Shown here: positions 35,848-46,803 of the stretch, piece by piece
Position numbering within the stretch: position 1 is the stretch's first letter
Layout: the number at the start of each line of letters is the position of its first letter
Source: Vitellaria paradoxa
Taxonomy: Eukaryota > Streptophyta > Magnoliopsida > Ericales > Sapotaceae
Direction: 5' to 3'
Assembly: GCA_019916065.1 (NCBI GenBank)
Contig: CM034237.1
Span: 23,271,752-23,335,751, forward strand
DNA length: 64,000 bases
The notes under the pieces: generated by a model
The model's database searches: none
Seen by the model: the letters and a program-made list of their open reading frames with translations, nothing else
Told to the model about the DNA's origin: nothing
Made by a program: the position numbers and the translations under genes

Positions 35848-38800
35848 TTGAAATCTAAATCAAAGAGTGAAAGATGGTTCCTTGATAGTGCTTGCTCAAT
35901 GCATATGACGGGTGATGCAACCATATTCACTTTTTTATCTTCTAAAAATGGAGGATTTGTCACTTTTGGAGACAATAGCAAAGGAAGAATTATTGGTATA
36001 GGTAACATTGGTAAACCTCCATTCGCTACCATTGAAAATGTATTATTAGTTGAAGGTTTAAAACATAATTTGCTTAGTATTAGTCAATTATGTGATAAAG
36101 ATAATCGTGTTATATTTGATCATTCCCATTGCATCATAGAGAACATTAATGACCATAAGACATTATTTGTAGGGCATAGACATGAAAATGTTTATGTTGT
36201 TCATTTAAATGATTTATCCTTGAATGATGTCAAATGTTTTTTGGTAATGAGTGATAATAGTTGGTTATGGCATAGAAGATTTGGACATGCTACTTACCAA
36301 AAAAAAAGACTTGGACATGCTAGCATGGATTTAATTTCAAAACTTTCCAAAAATGACTTAGTTGTTGGTTTACCCAATATTAAATTTGAAAAAGACAAAT
36401 TATGTGATGCATGTCAATTTGAAAAACAAGTTAAAACATCTTTCAAATCTAAAAATATAGTTTCGACTTCTAGGCCATTACAATTACTACACATGGATCT
36501 ATTTGGCCCTACTAGGACTTTAAGTCTTGGTGGAAAATCATATGCACTTTGTGGTTGTTGATGATTACTCTAGATTTACATGGGTGTCATTCCTAGCTCA
36601 TAAGGATGAAGCTTTCTATGCTTTTACAAAACTTTGTCGGAAACTTTAAAATGAAAAGGGATTTCCTATTTCTTCAATTAGAAGTGACCATGGTAGAGAA
36701 CTTGAAAATTCTTCTTTTGAAAAATATTGTGATAAACATGGTATAGATCATAATTTCTCGGCTCCTAGAACTCCTCAACAAAATGGTGTAGTTGAAAAGA
36801 AGAATAGGACTCTTGAAGAAATAGCTAGAACTATGCTTTGTGACAATAATCTACCAAAGTACTTTTGGGCCGAGGCGGTTAACACCGCTTGTTATATTGT
36901 AAACCGAGTAATGATTAGACCCATTATAAAGAAAACTCCATATGAGCTATGGAAAGGTAGAAAGCCTAATATTAGCTACTTTCATGCATTTGGTCGTAAA
37001 TATTTTGTTTTAAATAATAATAAAGACAATTTGGGAAAATTTGATGCTAAATTGGATGAAGCAATATTTCTTGGATATTCTACTTCTAGTAAAGCTTATA
37101 GAGTATATAATAAAAGAACTTTAGTTGTAGAAGAATCTATTCATGTTGCATTTGATGAATCTAACACATTTTCTTCCAAGAATATTGAAAATGATGATGA
37201 AATAAGATTAGAACAAAGAATGAAAAGCATCACTATCCAAGAGCGAGAAGTAAAGTCAACGAATGAAGATAAAGAAGAACCATTAGCCATTGAAAATGCT
37301 CCAAAGCTGGATGAGTTCAAGAACAATAAAGAAGACTTACCAAAAGAATGGAGGTACATTCACAATCATCCTAAGGATTTAATCATTGGTGATCCATCCA
37401 AAGGTATAACTACTCGTTCATCTCTTAGAAATATTTGTAATAATCTAGCTTTTCTTTCTCAACTTGAGCATAAATGTTTTCAAGAAGCCAAGAATGATGA
37501 AAGTTGGATTTTAGCTATGCAAGAAGAGCTTAATCAATTTGAAAGAAATCAAGTTTGGGATTTAGTCCCAAGACCTAATGATCATCCCGTGATTGGAACA
37601 AAATGGGATTTTAGAAATAAAATGGATGAATCTGGGATAGTTATTAGAAATAAAGCTCGATTGGTTGCCCAAGGTTTTAATCAAGAAGAAGGAATTGATT
37701 TTGATGAAACTTTTGCTCCGGTAGCTAGATTAAAAGCAATTAGAATGTTACTTGCAATTGCATGTTTTAGAAATTTCAAACTTTATCAAATGGATGTTAA
37801 AAGTACTTTTCTAAATGGATACATTTCGGAAGAAGTTTATGTTGAACAACCTCCCGGTTTTGAAAATTATGAATTCCCAAATCATGTTTATAAACTTAAA
37901 AATGCTTTATATGGTTTAAAACAAGCTCCAAGATCTTGGTATGAAAGGTTAAGTAAATTTTTTATTGAAAATGGTTTTACTAGAGGAAAAATTGACACTA
38001 CTCTTTTTATCAAAACCAAAAATCATGATATGCTTATTATTCAAATATATGTGGATGATATTATATTTGGTGCTACTAATGACTCTCTTTGTCAAGAATT
38101 TGCTAAGACCATGCAAGGTGAATTTGAAATGAGTATGATAGGAGAGCTAAATTATTTTCTTGGACTTCAAATTAAGCAAACTAAGGAAGGTATCTTCATA
38201 AACCAAGTCAAGTACATAAAAGATCTACTTGAGAGGTTTGGAATGGAAAATGCAAAGCCTATTGGGACCCCTATGAGTCCTTCAACCAAACTTGACAAGG
38301 ATGAAAATGATAAGAAAATTGATGAAAAACTTTATAGAGGTATGATTGGCTCACTCTTATACTTAATAGCAAGTAGACCCGATGTTATGTTTAGTGTATG
38401 CATGTGCGCTAGATTTCAATCATGACCTAAGGAATCTCATCTTATTGCCGTTAAAAGTATTTTTAGATATTTATTAGGAACACCTAATTTCGGATTATTT
38501 TATCCTAGGGATATTACTTTTGACCTTATCGGTTACTCCGATGCGGACTTTGCCGGATGCAAGGTTGATAGAAAAAGTACTAGTGGAACTTGTCAATTTC
38601 TAGGTCATTCACTTATATCATGGTTTAGCAAGAAGCAAAATTTCATAGCATTGTTTACCGCAGAAGCCGAATATATCGCAGCTGGAAGTTGTTGTGCACA
38701 AATTTTATGGATGAAACAACAATTAGAAGATTTTGGACTCTACTTTGATCATATTCCAATTAATTGTGATAATACTAGTGCTATTAATTTATCAAAGAAT

Positions 38801-38992
38801 CCCATTCAACATTCTAGAGCCAAACACATTGAAATTAGACACCATTTTCTTAGAGATCATGTTCAAAAAGGTGATATTATCCTTGAATTTATTGGAACAG
38901 AAAATCAACTAGCCGATATTTTTACTAAGCCATTGAATGAGGATAGATTTTGTTATATTCGTAGAGAACTTGGTATGTCTAATCCAATATGA
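35848..38992 (+). pseudogene. Copia-E pol (PR-INT-RT-RNase H), broken
   Basis: Domains in order: protease with [10 protein letters not shown] (usual DSG altered to DSA); pre-integrase zinc region; integrase with HMDLFGP and RSDHGREL; RT with KARLVAQGF, YQMDVKSTFLNG and YVDDIIFG; RNase H with YSDADFAGC, AEAEYIAA and HIEIRHHF; end LADIFTKPL. Three breaks are visible: a one-base frame change near 36545-36552, a TAA at 36647-36649 and a TGA at 38423-38425. The pre-integrase region carries an apparent ~30-bp repeat (two FGHA/LGHA copies, about 36281-36325). No ATG opens this frame; a TAG at 35839 separates it from gag. Confidence 0.88.
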
Positions 38993-39042
38993 TATTGATT
39001 TCCTTATATGCTCATTGATGCTTATTTTACTATCATATATTT

Positions 39043-39290
39043 AAGGGGGGCTAAATATATTTTAATATCTTTTTTACATTGACATTGATGCATATATTTA
39101 GGGGGAGAATTATAATTAATTTTAACAATTTTTTCCCACTTCATATTATTTTTGATGATGTCAAAGGGGGAGAAAGACAAGATATTGATGATTGATTGAA
39201 CTTCTATGAATAGAAAATCTTTTCATGATTTATGTCTTGAAAATTTTATCTTAAATCATCAATGGTTTGTCATCATCAAAAAGGGGAAGA
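39043..39290 (+). other. Multiple polypurine tracts before the Copia-E 3' LTR
   Basis: AAGGGGGG (39043-39050), AGGGGGAGA (39100-39108), AAAGGGGGAGAAAG (39164-39177) and AAAAAGGGGAAGA (39278-39290). The last abuts the 3' LTR and is the functional primer for plus-strand DNA. Extra copies upstream are a reported feature of Sireviruses. Confidence 0.75.
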
Positions 39291-39291
39291 T

Positions 39292-40873
39292 TGTTGGCCC
39301 AAGGTTTATAAAGTTAGTTTTATAATTGATTTTGATGATAACAAACATTGAATTAAATTTTCACAATTAATTTTCAAATAGACATTGTAAGAAATATTAC
39401 AATTCATTTGATAGATTCAAGATAATAGAGTTGGAAGAGATTGATATTATTTTTTAGATATTTTCACATAATTTGGATGAAGGAATAAAGGAATTTCAAA
39501 GTTTGGAGTAATAGAAATCAAAGTACGATGAATATTTGAACTAGAGGTTAACTCAGATAAACAGAGAAATCAGACATGTGTTAATATATAGATGTTATCT
39601 TAAGATCCAACGGTTCAATTTTTGTGAAATTTTAATATAGTAAACTAGACTTCCATATCTACAACTTTACCGAAGGGATATGTTTGTGGATCTGAAGTTA
39701 AGGTGTCAAAACATGAGCTGGAATATTAGTCATTACAAAAAAGATTTTAATTCTGGATTCTGGAGCTAGTCTTAGTTTTTGAGACATAAATCATACTATA
39801 CGGCTTTAAAAATTCTGATTTTTGGTGTGTGAAAAGAAGACTGAAAAAGCTACAACTTTTGTAGTTTAAGTTTCTTCTAATTCTAAAAGTATCATGGTGA
39901 AACAGAAGCTTAAACTGGAAACACAGATTCAGAATGTCAGAAAAGGCTATCAAAAGCTGGTCTCGGTTCAGAAGCCATATCTGACTATATAACCGTTGGA
40001 TGAAGCTCAAAATTTGACATGTGATAGCTGACTTATATATCTACAAAGTCATTAATCTGAGGCAATGTCAGATTTGAACTTTCTGAGGGTGAAAAATGGT
40101 CACAAATATATCTCAGAAAATCTGAATCTGATAGACAGCATTGGAAGCAAGGAAATTCAATTTCTTTCAAGGGAAAAGTGTCTTTTCACTTTGTAACGGC
40201 CATTTGGAGATTTTCATATATAAATAGAGCCTCAAACTCAGATTCAAGGGGATGAGCAAGGCAAGAAAGAAGTGCTTACAAAGAGATACAAGAAATTGCA
40301 TAACTTTGCAAACATAGAGTGATTTTTTCCCACACTTGTGCTTCATCTTTCATATTCAACTTGTGAAAGTTTCTTTTTGATTTGATTGAGTTTCAAACTC
40401 ATCATTGTTGCTGTAAGAAAGGGAAATTTAAAGCCCTTTAAATTTGTGAGAGTTGGGTGAGCTCTTATCGGTTTTGATTCAAGTGTTAGAACCAAAACAA
40501 GATACTTTCTTTGAGAGAGACTTATGTGAGTGATTTGGGGATAAAATTACTTGGGAAAGGTTTCTAGCACCTTGGGAAGTTAGTGTGTAATAAGCTTCAA
40601 AGATAGTGGAGAAATCTCAAGGAAGGCCTTGGGGAGTAGACGGAGGCAACATTGAAGCCGAATCACTATAAATCGATTGTGTTTGCTTCTCTTCCATTCT
40701 CTTTATATTTATTGCAAATACTAGCACTCACTCTTCATTCACAAATATTAAATAATTTTTTTGTTGCATTTCATATTCATCTTGACATATTTGTTTTAGG
40801 GTTGAAATTTTTATTGCAAAATTTTTAAGCAACCCTATTCTCCCCCCCTCTAGTGTTGCTATTTGGGATAACA
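39292..40873 (+). repeat. Copia-E 3' LTR
   Basis: 1582 bp, nearly identical in length to the 5' LTR and aligned throughout with scattered substitutions. Ends GGGATAACA, followed by the GTAAT duplication. Confidence 0.92.
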
Positions 40874-40878
40874 GTAAT

Positions 40879-41366
40879 TAAGGTCTATTTGTGAGGTTAT
40901 TATTAGTTATTTTATTTAGTTTTAGGAGTTTATTTGGGCTTCGTTTTGAAGACTTATAATTTTGTTCTAGAACTTTGTTGCCTAGTTGGTTTGACTAAGA
41001 CACTTACTTGAATTTAAAATTTAAAATTATTTATTTTTATATTCATTGCTCCATAATGTGTGTATATGGCTCTAATGTGTGATAGGAAAAATTATTAATT
41101 GGTGAATTATGTGTTCCTTTACTCAAATAGTCAGGTCATGGAATCCAAGGCGTGACAACTTGAGAGCCAATTCTACTATTTTATGGTGAAATAATTATAA
41201 TCGAAGGAGGAGAATTCACTATCTTAACTCAACTCCTACAACCCACTCTTTGTTTTCACTTAATACAACCCCAATGCAGACTCAATGTCACTTTTAGAAG
41301 CTCCCAACCAGAGTCCCTAAGTCTAGCATTCTTGGCCACGCTTTATCTATCTTTATCATAGCTCTC
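40879..41366. other. Flank of Copia-E, no gene seen
   Basis: Continuation of the sequence to the left of Copia-E. The GGCGTGACA phrase near 41150 may mark an old Gypsy LTR end. Nothing coding. Confidence 0.3.
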
Positions 41367-41374
41367 AATCACAA

Positions 41375-42278
41375 GTAGGGATGGCAATTTTAAAATGTCT
41401 TGATCGGTAACTGTCCAAACCTGATCCAAAAAATGAAATTATTTTTAAATTTTACGAGTAATAAAGTAGATTAGGATATAAAAATAAAATAACCGTAGAG
41501 TTCAAGTACTAGGATGGTTAATGTAGTATATCCCATAGTGTTACCTGAACCTACCCTAATTACTCTGATTATGGGGTACCTGATAGGTATTACCCAATTA
41601 CTAACCAAAATATTTGCACCAATTATCCATTTATCAGGTACCTAATGAGTATTACTTAATTACTTGTTCAAATTACTCGCTTACAACTCTAAATTATTAG
41701 ATACCCGAATTTATGCAAATAATATCATTAATTTAGATACTAAATATATATATGTATTGTGTTCAAAGAACGGGGTTCATTTACTTAATACCAAATAGCT
41801 CAAGATTTTGATATGAAATAGCTTATTTTAGACTTAAGATTTAGTTATCATTGTAACGAATGAACACAATCTTTTTTTTTTTAGTTAATTATATTAGAGA
41901 TTTAAGATGACATCAAAAATGAGATTTTTTTTAATTTTGTTTTTATAAAAGTAATATAATAAATTTTACTAAGTAAAAAAATTTAAAAACTTTTATTGAA
42001 AGATAACACTTTTAGTCTTTTAAAATGTAAATTTACTTATAAAGCTATTATATTCAAAGAATTTTTTTAATTCTCGTTCCTGATTTAACCACCTCATATT
42101 TGAAGGTTTTGGGTACCCGAATATCTGATGGGTATTCAATTACCTAATGAGTTAGGAGATGGTAACCAGTTAAAAATATCTCACGAATACCCGCCTAGTT
42201 CAACTATTTTTTTTTACTCGATGAATTCAGGAATGGTATAAGTAATGCTTGACCCCAATCTGATCTATTGCCATCCTT
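41375..42278. mobile_element. Non-autonomous hAT element with 8-bp target duplication
   Basis: Flanked by a perfect 8-bp duplication, AATCACAA (41367-41374 and 42279-42286). The ends are inverted: left GTAGGGATGGCAAT against right ATTGCCATCCTT. Inside, short phrases of the type GGTACCTGATAGGTATTACC and GGTATTCAATTACCTAATGAG recur near both ends, as in hAT subterminal repeats. 904 bp, no transposase. Confidence 0.82.
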
Positions 42279-42286
42279 AATCACAA

Positions 42287-42627
42287 TGCCCTCTCTAATT
42301 TATACACAATTAAAAAATTACATGAGAGAAACCCAATGGCCAATACTCTGGGGCTCTTCCATTCAATTTGGGTGAATAATTATAACTCTCTAGCAGAAAA
42401 ATTCTAGTTGTTTAAGACATATATAAATGAGAGTTTAGGCGAGTTCTAAAAGCAAGTTTAATGAACGAATTTAAATAAGCAGGTTAGAATTACCACCTCT
42501 ACATAGAATCTTTTTGTACCGTACAACACTACTCCAAAAACACGAACCAGTCCCCATTAAACAAAAAAAAAAAAAAAAAAAGAAAAACAAAATGGAAAAG
42601 GCTCCGTAACGAACACCCATTTGTTAG
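42287..42627. other. 3' flank of the second NHL gene
   Basis: Probably includes the 3' UTR of the - strand gene. An A-run lies at about 42562-42580. Nothing else seen. Confidence 0.4.
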
Positions 42628-43296
42628 CTAAAAATAAACGGGACATTTCTTATTAGCATAAGTGGCCAAGATTAAACCATCCTGACCAACCCCAACGGGA
42701 CAGTTGGCATACAGCCTGTGGCGCTTACTGCTCCACTTCCACACCTTAAAGCGGATGGTGGATGATACTTCAAGTCGAAAGATCACCGTCCCCTTTGATG
42801 CCTCAGCCTGGATTTGAATCCAACGCTGGTTATTCAGCGACAATGTGGGCCCGCTCAGTACACCATAAAGCACCGTAGTATTTTTGTGCCCTTGATAAAA
42901 TGGAAACTTCAAGGTGGTCGTACCAATGCTTTGATCATTGTAATGCAGATTCACCTGCATAGCATCGTAGTAAATCCCAATATTCTGGTTGGAGTTTCGA
43001 ACCGTTACGTTGAAGATCACTTCGGCGGTTTCAAACCCGGTTAGTTGGCGCAATCCCGGGATAGAGAAGTCCCGGATATGGAATCTGGGTCGGTGCGGGC
43101 GTAAACTCAGCCATAGAATGAATGCAATAACGCCCAATGTGAACAGTAGTGCGAGAAAAGCGGCACATATCAGCCTGGTGACCCTGGCGGTGAGACTCTC
43201 TTTGAACCGGCGCACGTAGTAGCGAGGGGTGTGGTGCCGACTCAGCCGGCCGTCATCGGAGCCACTATGGATTGGTATTTCCCCTTGGGAGGACAT
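42628..43296 (-). CDS. NDR1/HIN1-like (NHL) protein, LEA_2 domain
   Basis: A single-exon gene for 222 residues. The N-terminal cytosolic part (about 1-40) is basic and ends YYVRRFKESLTARVTR. One membrane helix follows (about 42-65), ending in the LWLSLRPHRPRF junction, then an extracytoplasmic LEA_2 domain. Family signatures are clear: RNSNQNIGIYYD, FPFYQGHKNTTVLYG and the C-terminal KKCPVYF. The complete C-terminus contrasts with the lysine-rich tail of the gene at 1153. NHL proteins of this type sit in the plasma membrane or plasmodesmata and act in defence or sugar-export signalling; the role here is not shown. The ATG chosen is the first in frame after an upstream TATA-like AAATATAAGC (about 43361-43372 on -). 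Confidence 0.9.
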   Translation of the reverse strand: MSSQGEIPIHSGSDDGRLSRHHTPRYYVRRFKESLTARVTRLICAAFLALLFTLGVIAFILWLSLRPHRPRFHIRDFSIPGLRQLTGFETAEVIFNVTVRNSNQNIGIYYDAMQVNLHYNDQSIGTTTLKFPFYQGHKNTTVLYGVLSGPTLSLNNQRWIQIQAEASKGTVIFRLEVSSTIRFKVWKWSSKRHRLYANCPVGVGQDGLILATYANKKCPVYF

Positions 43297-43635
43297 CTTT
43301 TCCGGTGAAACAAGGGAGGAATTTTAGCGTTGAGATTGATGAACAGAGCAATGATCATGGTGCTTATATTTTGCAACAGTGGTCGTGGAATATTATTGAC
43401 CCCTTTTTGCGTGGGTGAAGAAAAGAATAAGCTCATTTTTTTATGAATATATATATATATATATATATAGGTGCCAAACGATCTCATATGGGAGAGGTAT
43501 GGAAGTTCCCTGGAGTGCATGGAAAGCACATATACTTTAATTTAAAGTCTGGATGTATGCTAATTTTTTCCATTACAGTGAACATTACCATAGGCTTGGA
43601 ACTTTGTGTACTTCACCACAGGATTGGAATTTAGT
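43297..43635. other. Upstream region of the second NHL gene
   Basis: Promoter side of the - strand gene. Contains an (AT)n microsatellite at 43448-43469. No other feature recognised. Confidence 0.45.
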
Positions 43636-43975
43636 CCCGTTTGAAGTTTGGAAAAATTTTAAAAAATTTTAAAAATTTCAATAATTCTAAGCAATTTTTT
43701 ACAATTTCTTTTTTTTTTTTTTATCTTGAACTCCATGAATCTCTATAAATTTATATATATTTACAGAATCTTAATAAGATTTTTACAAATCCCAATAAAA
43801 TTTTTACAAATTTTACAAAATTTTCATGAAAAAATAAAAAAGTATCTATCTAAATTCATTTGAACGGAACTATTTATCTTTATTTTTTGGGATTTCTGAT
43901 CTGTAGTTTACATTCCAAACACCAAAAAACTAACTAAAATTATATTTTATCTCAATTTTTATACCTCCAAACGGG
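43636..43975. mobile_element. MITE with CCCGTTTG inverted ends
   Basis: Perfect CCCGTTTG at the left and CAAACGGG at the right, with weaker pairing a few bases further in. 340 bp, AT-rich, noncoding. Confidence 0.5.
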
Positions 43976-43977
43976 CT

Positions 43978-44210
43978 CTTAGTTCAATTTGGGGGGCCTC
44001 TTGTTTTCCCAATTTTTGACTAAATAATATTTTAACTTTATTTTAAAAATAATTAAATTTATCCTTTTACATTTTTAATATATTTTAAATTATGAAGGAT
44101 AAAAATATTAAATCAACAAAAAATTAAAAATTTAGCTACTAAAATTAACTTCTTTTCCCATATTAAATACAAAAATGTTAATTTTTTTCTCTTTCCAAAC
44201 TAAGTCTTAG
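43978..44210. mobile_element. AT-rich MITE, third copy of the 4.7-kb family
   Basis: Ends CTTAGTTCAATTTGG and CCAAACTAAGTCTTAG are imperfect inverted repeats. The interior GGATAAAAATATTAAAT and AGCTACTAAAATTAACTT blocks match 4669-4900. It abuts the preceding MITE. Confidence 0.5.
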
Positions 44211-44744
44211 AATTATGCAAAGAGAAGAGAATGGAAAATAAAATTAGTAGTTTGGTATTTCTTTTGTTTTTGTTTTGTTTTATTTTTTGTTTTTTTGTTA
44301 GCGTTTTGGCCCATATAGTACTTTATTTTTAACTTAATACTTTTCCTTCTACATTATTTTTTTTTCTTTTTAGAAAAATACTTAAATTGCAGGTTACTTT
44401 TATTTTTAATTGCTATTTATTTATTTATTTATTCTTTTCTCTTAGGAATTATTAATATCATACTAAATTAAATGACCTTTTGTCTCCACGCGTATTTACC
44501 GTGGATGGAATCAAGTTAATAAATTTTTTCATTTTCTTTTAAGTACTAATTTACCCATTCAAAAAATAAAAGTGAAGAATCTTTTCATATGTTTATTTTT
44601 TTATATATACAAATATAATTATTTAACTATTTTTTCTCCACCCGTTTTCAAACGTTCTTTTAAGGCACTTGTGTTTTTCTTTTTTTTTGGGTTATTTTAT
44701 TTTATTTTTTTTTTTGATTTGGCCATGTTAAAAAGCGTCCAGCA
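44211..44744. other. T-rich intergenic spacer
   Basis: Long T-rich runs and low-complexity TTTATTTATTTATT tracts. No gene or element recognised. Confidence 0.4.
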
Positions 44745-44970
44745 GAGGCACCTGCTAGAATGTGTGAAAGTATGGAGATTGTCAGGAGTAGGAGAGGTAG
44801 AGGAAGACCCAAGAGAAGTTAGAAAGAAACTATTAAACATGACCTTACGTACCTAGATCTCTTGGAGGATGTGGCCTTAAGCAGATTTAATTAGTGCCGA
44901 CAAATCAATATAGCCTACCCCACCTAGTGGGAAAAGGCTTGGTTTGGTTTGGTTTGGTTAGGTTATTAAA
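44745..44970 (+). mobile_element. LINE 3' end, 5'-truncated
   Basis: The + strand encodes a degraded version of the end of plant L1 reverse transcriptase: SRRGRGRPKR, then a Trp-less LDLLEDVAL segment. It continues into the noncoding tail CCTACCCCACCTAGTGGG and AAGGCTTGGTTTGGTTTGG. This is a classic truncated LINE insertion, related in its tail to 8287-8440. Confidence 0.65.
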
Positions 44971-45299
44971 AAAATATGAAATAAAGTTATCTCATTTATT
45001 TTAGAAAAGGATTAGCAATTTTTTTTGATAAAATATTTAAAAAGAAAATAGTTTGTTTAACAAATTTTCTTTGAAAAATAGTAAAAGACTTAAAAAGGAA
45101 GACAGAATCTTACTATTTTCAAAAGGAATTAGGATATTTTGTTTGAAAAAAATATTAAACAATAAAAAGAAATTTTTATAATTCATACAGTTCTCTAAAG
45201 TAAATTTTATTATATTAAACAATGGAAATAAATATGAATGTAAATTTTATTATTTTCTCTAAAAGTTAAATTTGAACTTCAAAGGAAAAAAAGTTTCAC

Positions 45300-46140
45300 T
45301 AACTATACTCGTATATCGCAATAATTTTTTGCTGCTAAAAGATCCCAATCAAGCAATCATACGCACAAGAATGAAGAAGGCAGGATAGAAGGAACAAGAA
45401 AACCAACACAAGGAGACCTCAAATACTTTCACTAAAATAAACGTTGGTTACAAACTCAAACTCTTGATAAATCGACTCCTCGACTCTATACTCTGTTGAC
45501 GTTTGTTCGAATCCTCGATTCACCAAATCTTTTAGCGAAAGCCCTTCGATTTCTCGAAGGCACAATACTGATTCCTCTCTAGCTTTGCTAAATCCACAGC
45601 GTGCTAAATCCACAGCGTGCTGAATCCTCAGCATTCACAAACCTCGAACCCGAACTCCTTCGAATTGAACACGAATATGTTGGCTAAGAGTTTGAGAGAA
45701 TTATAGGACTTTCTGGCTCACAAACTGTTGTGTATTCTCTCTGTCTATAACCCTGAAAATGCCCAGAAGATATATATAGAGAAACTAAGGCGGCTAGGGC
45801 TCGAAATATGATAAAAACTAGTTTTCAAGTACCTCATGGGAAGGGCGCACACCGCGGTCATCCCACGGCCTTCTCATGGCCATCCCGCGACTCATAGCAG
45901 CGATCTCGCACGGCCAAAACTTTAAACTCAGGTCTCGGCTTTATCTCACGCCTAACTGCGGCCATCCCACGGGCTTCCTGTGTAAATCAATTCTGACACT
46001 TGTTTAGCTTCTTTAGGACTTCCAGCCATTATGGAAATTTATTTTTTTGAGCTTTTTAGAATTCTACATGACTTAAGATTCTAGTGTCTTAGCCTACACT
46101 AAGTCTAAAGTTACAAAACCTTTTCTTTGACAATGGATTT
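45300..46140 (-). repeat. Possible LTR fragment with GC-rich imperfect repeats
   Basis: No protein match. It has a TATA-like motif on - (TATATATA near 45766-45777), an 18-bp tandem GCTAAATCCACAGCGT at about 45590-45625, and a GC-rich block (45845-45985) with repeated CCATCCCACGG phrases standing out from the AT-rich surroundings. This layout fits an LTR, but no partner, primer site or target duplication was found. Confidence 0.3.
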
Positions 46141-46452
46141 GCCAATTTACAATGTTTTAGACTTAAATATATTTCGTTAGAAGAAGCCAGAGTGAGATGA
46201 ATGAGGTTGTGTGCTAGGCTCGAAAGAGAGAATGCAAGATTTATTGAAAAAGACTAACTTGAATTGGTGGGATCTTTGGCGCTATATGCACATTTTTGGC
46301 ACATATATTGGGGTAGGTGGGATTTAGGCATATAAGCATTATTTTTCTTAGTTTTTGCAAATTTATGTTTGTTTACATTTGCATGTAAGTTGTGGACTTG
46401 ATTCATACTTTGAATATGCTAAATGATATTATTGGTATAAGCCTAAGAAGTT

Positions 46453-46803
46453 GTAATGGAGATCAATTTGCCAAAAAGGGTCAACCTGGGTTAAACCTTT
46501 TCAAATCTTAAGCAAAGGAAAGTAGTCTGTCGAAAAGGGTTGACCCCCTTTTAACTATTGGGGTTGACCCCTTTCATATTCTGAGTTATGGATAGTAATC
46601 TACCAAAAAGGGGTCGACCCTTAAGTGTTGGGTCAAGATTGACCCCTTTTATGTCTTAAGCATTGGAAAGTAATCTGCCAAAAAGGGTCAACCTCCTTTA
46701 AGTGTTTTGGGGTTGCCCCTTTCATATCCCAAGTAATGTGATGTTTGTTGCTAAAAAGGGTCGACCCTATTTCTGGTGGGGTTGACCTTATCTCATATCC
46801 ATA
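46453..46803. repeat. Palindrome-rich minisatellite, five ~72-bp units
   Basis: Units start at 46453, 46522, 46595, 46670 and 46742 with lengths 69, 73, 75, 72 and about 62. Most have the order GTAATCTGCC, AAAAAGGGTCAACC, a spacer, GGGGTTGACCCCTTT. Several are self-complementary, for example AAAAGGG/CCCTTTT around TTGACC (46533-46552) and the perfect palindrome AGGGTCGACCCT (46757-46768). Nearly every arm contains TTGACC or GGTCAA, the W-box core. Confidence 0.8.

Larger units (their letters stand above)
32543..40873 (+). mobile_element. Copia-E: Sirevirus/Maximus-like Copia retrotransposon
   Basis: A structurally complete 8331-bp element: 5' LTR 32543-34125, primer site TGGTATCAGAGC (34128-34139), gag, pol, polypurine tracts, 3' LTR 39292-40873. 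It is flanked by a perfect 5-bp duplication, GTAAT (32538-32542 and 40874-40878). The long LTRs, long gag with coiled coil and two zinc knuckles, and repeated polypurine tracts before the 3' LTR point to the Sirevirus lineage. No env-like ORF: only about 300 bp separate pol from the 3' LTR. The LTRs look about 95-97% identical by eye, so it is fairly young. It is nevertheless defective in gag start and pol. Confidence 0.92.

Noticed and set aside
45489..45502. tRNA-like B box GTTCGAATCC
   Set aside because: No matching A box, acceptor stem or cloverleaf could be built around it.
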